From Ilyomonas sp965199845 (GTDB taxonomy: Bacteria; Bacteroidota; Bacteroidia; Chitinophagales; Chitinophagaceae), in NCBI GenBank assembly GCA_965199845.1, contig CBDATZ010000054.1, positions 558,001 through 622,000 of the forward strand: 64,000 nucleotides of DNA. The letters run 5' to 3'. The first letter of the stretch is position 1; each line of letters begins with the position of its first letter. The translations under genes were made by a program, and so were the position numbers. Below the pieces are notes generated by a model. The model did not search any database and was not told the DNA's origin. It worked only from the letters and a program-made list of their open reading frames with translations. Below are positions 60,976 to 64,000 of the stretch, in pieces.

Positions 60976-61539
60976 TTATCTGTACTTTTTAACCACGTAT
61001 GTTTTACCAATAAAATCGTGCAGGGAACGATTCTCTTTATCAACCAGCAAAACAATAATATCTGTCATATAAATCAGGAATACGAATGTGCCGAAAGCTA
61101 TTGAATAAATCATATCATCGCTAAGCATAGAAAAATCTGTTGGCGGAGCCTGATTGATATGCGGATGAGCAAATTCTTTAACCGAAATATAAAAGCTGAT
61201 TAAACCAGATACAATCCCGAAAATATTGCGCAGAATGGCTTCTCGCGCGTTTGGCTTTTGATATGTCCAGCCTGTAACAGCAATGGATAAAGCTTTTTTG
61301 CCGGGTGTTGCGCCATACAAATATTCGAGCAGCGGTTTATAAACCAGGGCAATTAAACTGGCAATAATCAGTATGGCTATATTGTTCCAATGCTGACGGT
61401 TGTAGTAATTGATAAGACTAACAGGTAATAAAATTAACCCATCTAAAAACAGGGCGCCAAACCGCTCCCAAAAACCTGCATATACAACAGGTATTTGTTC
61501 TTCTTCAAAAATGCTTTTTTCGTAATTATTTTCTTCCAT
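60976..61539 (-). CDS. RDD-family membrane protein
   Basis: 187 residues with the RDD domain: VVYAGFWERFGALFLDGLILLPVSL (Arg and Asp of the RDD motif), PLLEYLYGATPGKKALSIAVTG, and the final VDKENRSLHDFIGKTYVVKK. Four hydrophobic segments are visible (GLILLPVSLIN; NIAILIIASLIALVY; IFGIVSGLISFYISV; IAFGTFVFLIYMTDIIVLLV). RDD proteins are small inner-membrane proteins, in some cases linked to ion tolerance; function here is unknown. The downstream decayed VCBS gene is separated by about 40 bp. Confidence 0.9.
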   Translation of the reverse strand: MEENNYEKSIFEEEQIPVVYAGFWERFGALFLDGLILLPVSLINYYNRQHWNNIAILIIASLIALVYKPLLEYLYGATPGKKALSIAVTGWTYQKPNAREAILRNIFGIVSGLISFYISVKEFAHPHINQAPPTDFSMLSDDMIYSIAFGTFVFLIYMTDIIVLLVDKENRSLHDFIGKTYVVKKYR

Positions 61540-61579
61540 GTTTTTGTTTTGGATTAGACTGGCAATATAAGAATTTATA

Positions 61580-62451
61580 TTATTTACTCTTTCGTCCTGT
61601 ATTTTTTAAAACCATAAAAGGCGCACCTGATTTCTAGTTATAAGCAGAGTAATTAATGGTAGGTCCAACGGAACAATTGGCCAATAAAATATCCGGTTGA
61701 TGATCGCCGTCTACATCTGCAACATCCATATTTATCCATCTGCCTTGTTTTGTTGCAGGTAAAGAATAAGGCTGAAAAGTAAGATTACTTTTATTCTCTA
61801 AATAAATAAAACTTTCTTCAGGTTGATGCGCAAAATCGGCAAAGTAAGCTATTGTGGCAATGTCTAAATCGCCATCATTATCAAAGTCTTTTGCCACCGC
61901 TTTATAACAACCATCAACAGGAAAAAATAAGCTTGTGTAAAGTTGTTGTGCTTATCGTTTAAGTAAATATAAACGCCGTGATACGGTTTCAAAATTTGCG
62001 AGTAATCGGCATTATCGCCACATGTATATAAGATATCAGGATAACCATCCTTATTAAAATCATCAAGCTCAAAATAGCTCGATCCATAGCTTGGAGGAAA
62101 ACGTAAAAGTTCCCTACTATCAAAACCGTTATTGCCTTTATTCGTAAACAAGAAAATGCCTTCATCACCTTGCGCAAACAAAGCCAAAATATCAGGCTTT
62201 CCATCTTTATTTATATCAGTAATTATGGATTTGATAGCTCCCGGCACATCTCGCACAACGTGTCTTGTATATGTGCTGTTGCCATTGTTTTGCAACCAAG
62301 AAAGCGCACCAATCAGGTAACCAAATTCGCAAACAACAAAGTCATTTTTTCCATCCGAATTTATATTGACTTCAGAGATATGAACAGGTCGCAAAAGCTG
62401 ATTGTAAACTGCTTTCTTTTGCAGTTGCATTTTATCGTTTTTGAAGCGCAA
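61580..62451 (-). pseudogene. decayed FG-GAP/VCBS repeat protein
   Basis: Two frames together encode an integrin-like propeller protein. The first (to 61864) has VHISEVNINSDGKNDFVVCE, DINKDGKPDILALFAQGDE and ELDDFNKDGYPDILYTCGDN. It breaks after QAYFF, where the frame should go on FPVDGCYKAVAKDFDNDGDL in the next frame. The cause is a T6 run (A-run 61922-61927 on plus) that appears to need one more base. The second frame stops at an in-frame TAG (61634-61636), yet the family-like end KSGAPFMVLKNTGRKSK follows in the same frame to a TAA at 61580. The N-terminal export signal and first domain are missing. Three lesions make it a likely dead gene. Confidence 0.85.
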
Positions 62452-62510
62452 ATTTTGTATGCTTCCTGCTACTATGCAGAAAGTTTATATATCGTAATCA
62501 TATTAAAAGT

Positions 62511-63698
62511 TTATTTCCATTCAGATTTGGGATAAACAGCAATTCTGTGTGTTCTTAACATATACGCAATACTGTTTCCTATTGTTTGATTATTAAAATC
62601 CAGGCTCTTTGAAGCCTGCAATGGCATGTGGCAGGTAATACAGTTACTACTGGGACTATTCATTTGCGCAGCATGTTGTGTTGCTTGCTGATGGCAGGAA
62701 GTACATTTCAGAATGACAGCCTGGATATCATCCTTTGCCTCGTGCGATTGGTGGCAGGTAATGCAGGTCATCACATTACTTTTACGAAAACACTCGCTGG
62801 ATTGAAGCGATTGCAACTGCATTCCATGCACATCCGGTGCACTTCCGTTTGTAAAAAACAAATAGTATTTGGAAAGCGTATCGCCAGGTTTAAATGCAAA
62901 TATGGAATGCATTTCAACCGGGTCTCCGGCATGGCAGGAAGCACATATATCTAATTGCCGCTGCCTGGTAAGAGATTTGATTTTAGTGATAAATTTTGCT
63001 TCTTTTATACCCGGATTGCTTTTCTGAAACTGCACATGTTCGGCGCCGGGACCATGACACCGTTCACAATCAATACCGTATAGTATAGAAGAGGAATCAA
63101 ACTTTTCAGTCATTTTCAGGAGTCCACTTTCCCGCACTTGTTTAGTGTTAACAAAAGAAGAATGACATTCCATACACCGGCTTGGAATGACACGGGTGTA
63201 ATACGGTTTGGCAATCGGAAATCCCGGGCTGTTTGTAAATGTTTGCTGTTTCGATAAGTAAGTCAGGGGCAATTCGTAAAGCTGCGAATCTTTCCAATAG
63301 CCATACGTTTGGGCATTTTTTCCAGAGCCAAATACAATGTTCATTTCTTTTGACTCAATACGATTTCCATTTACCGAATACGATTGAAAAAATTGCGAGT
63401 GAGCATCTTCGAGAGATACTTGTTGATTATTTGCATAACGAACAATATTATTGGTTGGGTTGATAAGCTTTTGAAGCTCCGTATAAGATGCTTTTGAAGA
63501 AGAATTATAATGGCTTGTATGAACATGTGAATCTGCAATATCCTTATGGCAGGAAATGCAGGCGGCGGAACCTGCATACAATACTCCTCTTGGATCACCT
63601 TGCGTAGAATTGCTTGTATTGCTAGTGCATGTAATAAAAACAATAATAATTACTATTAAAAATGCAATAATGAAGAATGCTTTTTTATGGCTCTGCAT
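62511..63698 (-). CDS. seven-heme c-type cytochrome lipoprotein
   Basis: 395 residues. The N-terminus AFFIIAFLIVIIIVFITC is a lipoprotein-like or anchor signal. Seven CxxCH heme sites can be counted: CISCH, CMECH, CERCH, CASCH, CITCH, CTSCH and CITCH. The layout is like cytochrome c554 / multiheme families in which CxxCH pairs are separated by loops (DIADSHVHTSHYN; RVIPSRCMECHSS). It should act in periplasmic electron transfer; the partner is unknown. The decayed VCBS gene lies 60 bp downstream in the same direction. Confidence 0.93.
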   Translation of the reverse strand: MQSHKKAFFIIAFLIVIIIVFITCTSNTSNSTQGDPRGVLYAGSAACISCHKDIADSHVHTSHYNSSSKASYTELQKLINPTNNIVRYANNQQVSLEDAHSQFFQSYSVNGNRIESKEMNIVFGSGKNAQTYGYWKDSQLYELPLTYLSKQQTFTNSPGFPIAKPYYTRVIPSRCMECHSSFVNTKQVRESGLLKMTEKFDSSSILYGIDCERCHGPGAEHVQFQKSNPGIKEAKFITKIKSLTRQRQLDICASCHAGDPVEMHSIFAFKPGDTLSKYYLFFTNGSAPDVHGMQLQSLQSSECFRKSNVMTCITCHQSHEAKDDIQAVILKCTSCHQQATQHAAQMNSPSSNCITCHMPLQASKSLDFNNQTIGNSIAYMLRTHRIAVYPKSEWK

Positions 63699-63761
63699 TT
63701 ACAATTTACTTCTGTTATTTTTAAAAATATCCACTTATCTGTTACAAAGTAGTTCTGAAAT

Positions 63762-63798
63762 AATAAAAAGGCAGAACTGTATGTTCTGCCTTTTTATT
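63762..63798. terminator. terminator between susD-like and cytochrome genes
   Basis: Perfect 16-bp stem (core GGCAGAAC / GTTCTGCC with A/T flanks) around a 5-base loop, just past the SusD stop; ends SusD transcription on the minus strand. Confidence 0.88.
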
Positions 63799-63815
63799 AT
63801 TTCAAACAAAACCCA

Positions 63816-64000
63816 TTAATATCCTGAGTTTTGAGTTAATGCACTATTGCTTTTATCTATTTCAGTTTGAGGAATTGGATAGTATGTATTCTTATTATCA
63901 TCGAATGTAATGCCTTTGTTGTTCGGCAAGAATTGTCCTTCGAAAGCTGAATAGCTTTCAATGGTTGTTTTGGCAATGCCCCATCTTACAAGATCGAAGA
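63816..64000 (-). CDS. SusD/RagB family protein, C-terminal end only
   Basis: Stop TAA at 63816-63818; the gene continues beyond the right edge. The 61 visible residues start FDLVRWGIAKTTIES and end YYPIPQTEIDKSNSALTQN then SGY, the classic SusD C-terminus (RWG..A; YPIP..EI; NP/NSGY end). SusD proteins are outer-membrane glycan-binding lipoproteins that pair with a SusC TonB channel, which should lie just upstream, outside the window. Confidence 0.9.
   Translation of the reverse strand, partial: FDLVRWGIAKTTIESYSAFEGQFLPNNKGITFDDNKNTYYPIPQTEIDKSNSALTQNSGY

Noticed and set aside
1..64000. tRNA genes, CRISPR arrays and known riboswitches
   Set aside because: Looked for T-loop patterns, regularly spaced repeats and riboswitch cores in the gaps; none were convincing. 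Repeats present are dispersed, not arrayed.

Overview
The window is a stretch of low-to-moderate GC chromosome from a member of the Bacteroidota, most likely the family Chitinophagaceae. Evidence: type IX secretion and gliding genes (PorV, a GldJ-like lipoprotein, a DUF5103 plug protein), a SusD C-terminus at the right edge, the DUF3822-RsmD pair, the rsfS-ftsH-LUD cluster, many secreted glycosidases, and promoters of the Bacteroidota type (-7 box TAnnTTTG). No tRNA, rRNA or CRISPR array was seen; the one clear RNA gene is the SRP RNA. The family-level placement is inference.

Layout. 1-3121: accessory segment with a truncated ImmA/IrrE metallopeptidase gene, a P63C-domain protein, a small basic KGG-type protein and a complete IS982-family insertion sequence with matching ends and an 8-bp target duplication. 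3150-17460: mostly core genes (GH144-like glycosidase, birA, rsfS-ftsH-LUD, BASS-type transporter, obg, an SPL-type radical SAM enzyme, DUF3822-rsmD-bioD-5-FTHF cyclo-ligase-lpxK), interrupted at 11.3-12.2 kb by an AT-rich islet with a toxin-tip-like ORF and a small HAD protein. 17470-25500: amino-sugar and glucan use (NagB-LmbE fusion, GH20, GH3, outer-membrane barrel). 25660-35000: assorted metabolism (Nif3-like, kbl, AIM24, flippase, PfkB kinase, eIF1/SUI1-like factor, nadC) with several hairpin-rich intergenic repeats. 35186-44780: GldJ/PorV, ispF, a frameshifted APC permease, trpS, deoxynucleoside kinase, ABC-F ATPase. 44780-47450: AT-rich islet with a signal-less beta-helix protein behind an operator-like promoter. 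47548-61540: DUF5103 protein (frameshifted), SRP RNA, transaldolase, SDR, envelope proteins, a five-PAS histidine kinase with its regulator, transketolase, a trans-sulfuration enzyme, GMP reductase, RDD protein. 61580-64000: a decayed VCBS gene, a seven-heme cytochrome and the end of a susD gene.

The main unexplained structures are in the intergenic DNA. (1) A dispersed repeat of about 85 bp, built on CATCGTTGCGACGC, occurs in at least five gaps. (2) Two long inverted hairpin elements flank the SUI1 gene and share a conserved centre. (3) A CACGGATGACACGG-type repeat forms a large inverted repeat before gldJ and recurs just upstream of trpS. (4) A minus-strand transcript with promoter and tandem terminators is suggested in the gap before the ABC-F gene. 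(5) Paired 16-bp operator-like boxes lie over the promoter of the beta-helix islet. Three coding regions carry single-base frameshifts (39.06, 48.69 and 61.92 kb), and one of these also has an in-frame TAG; they are either real decay or sequence error.
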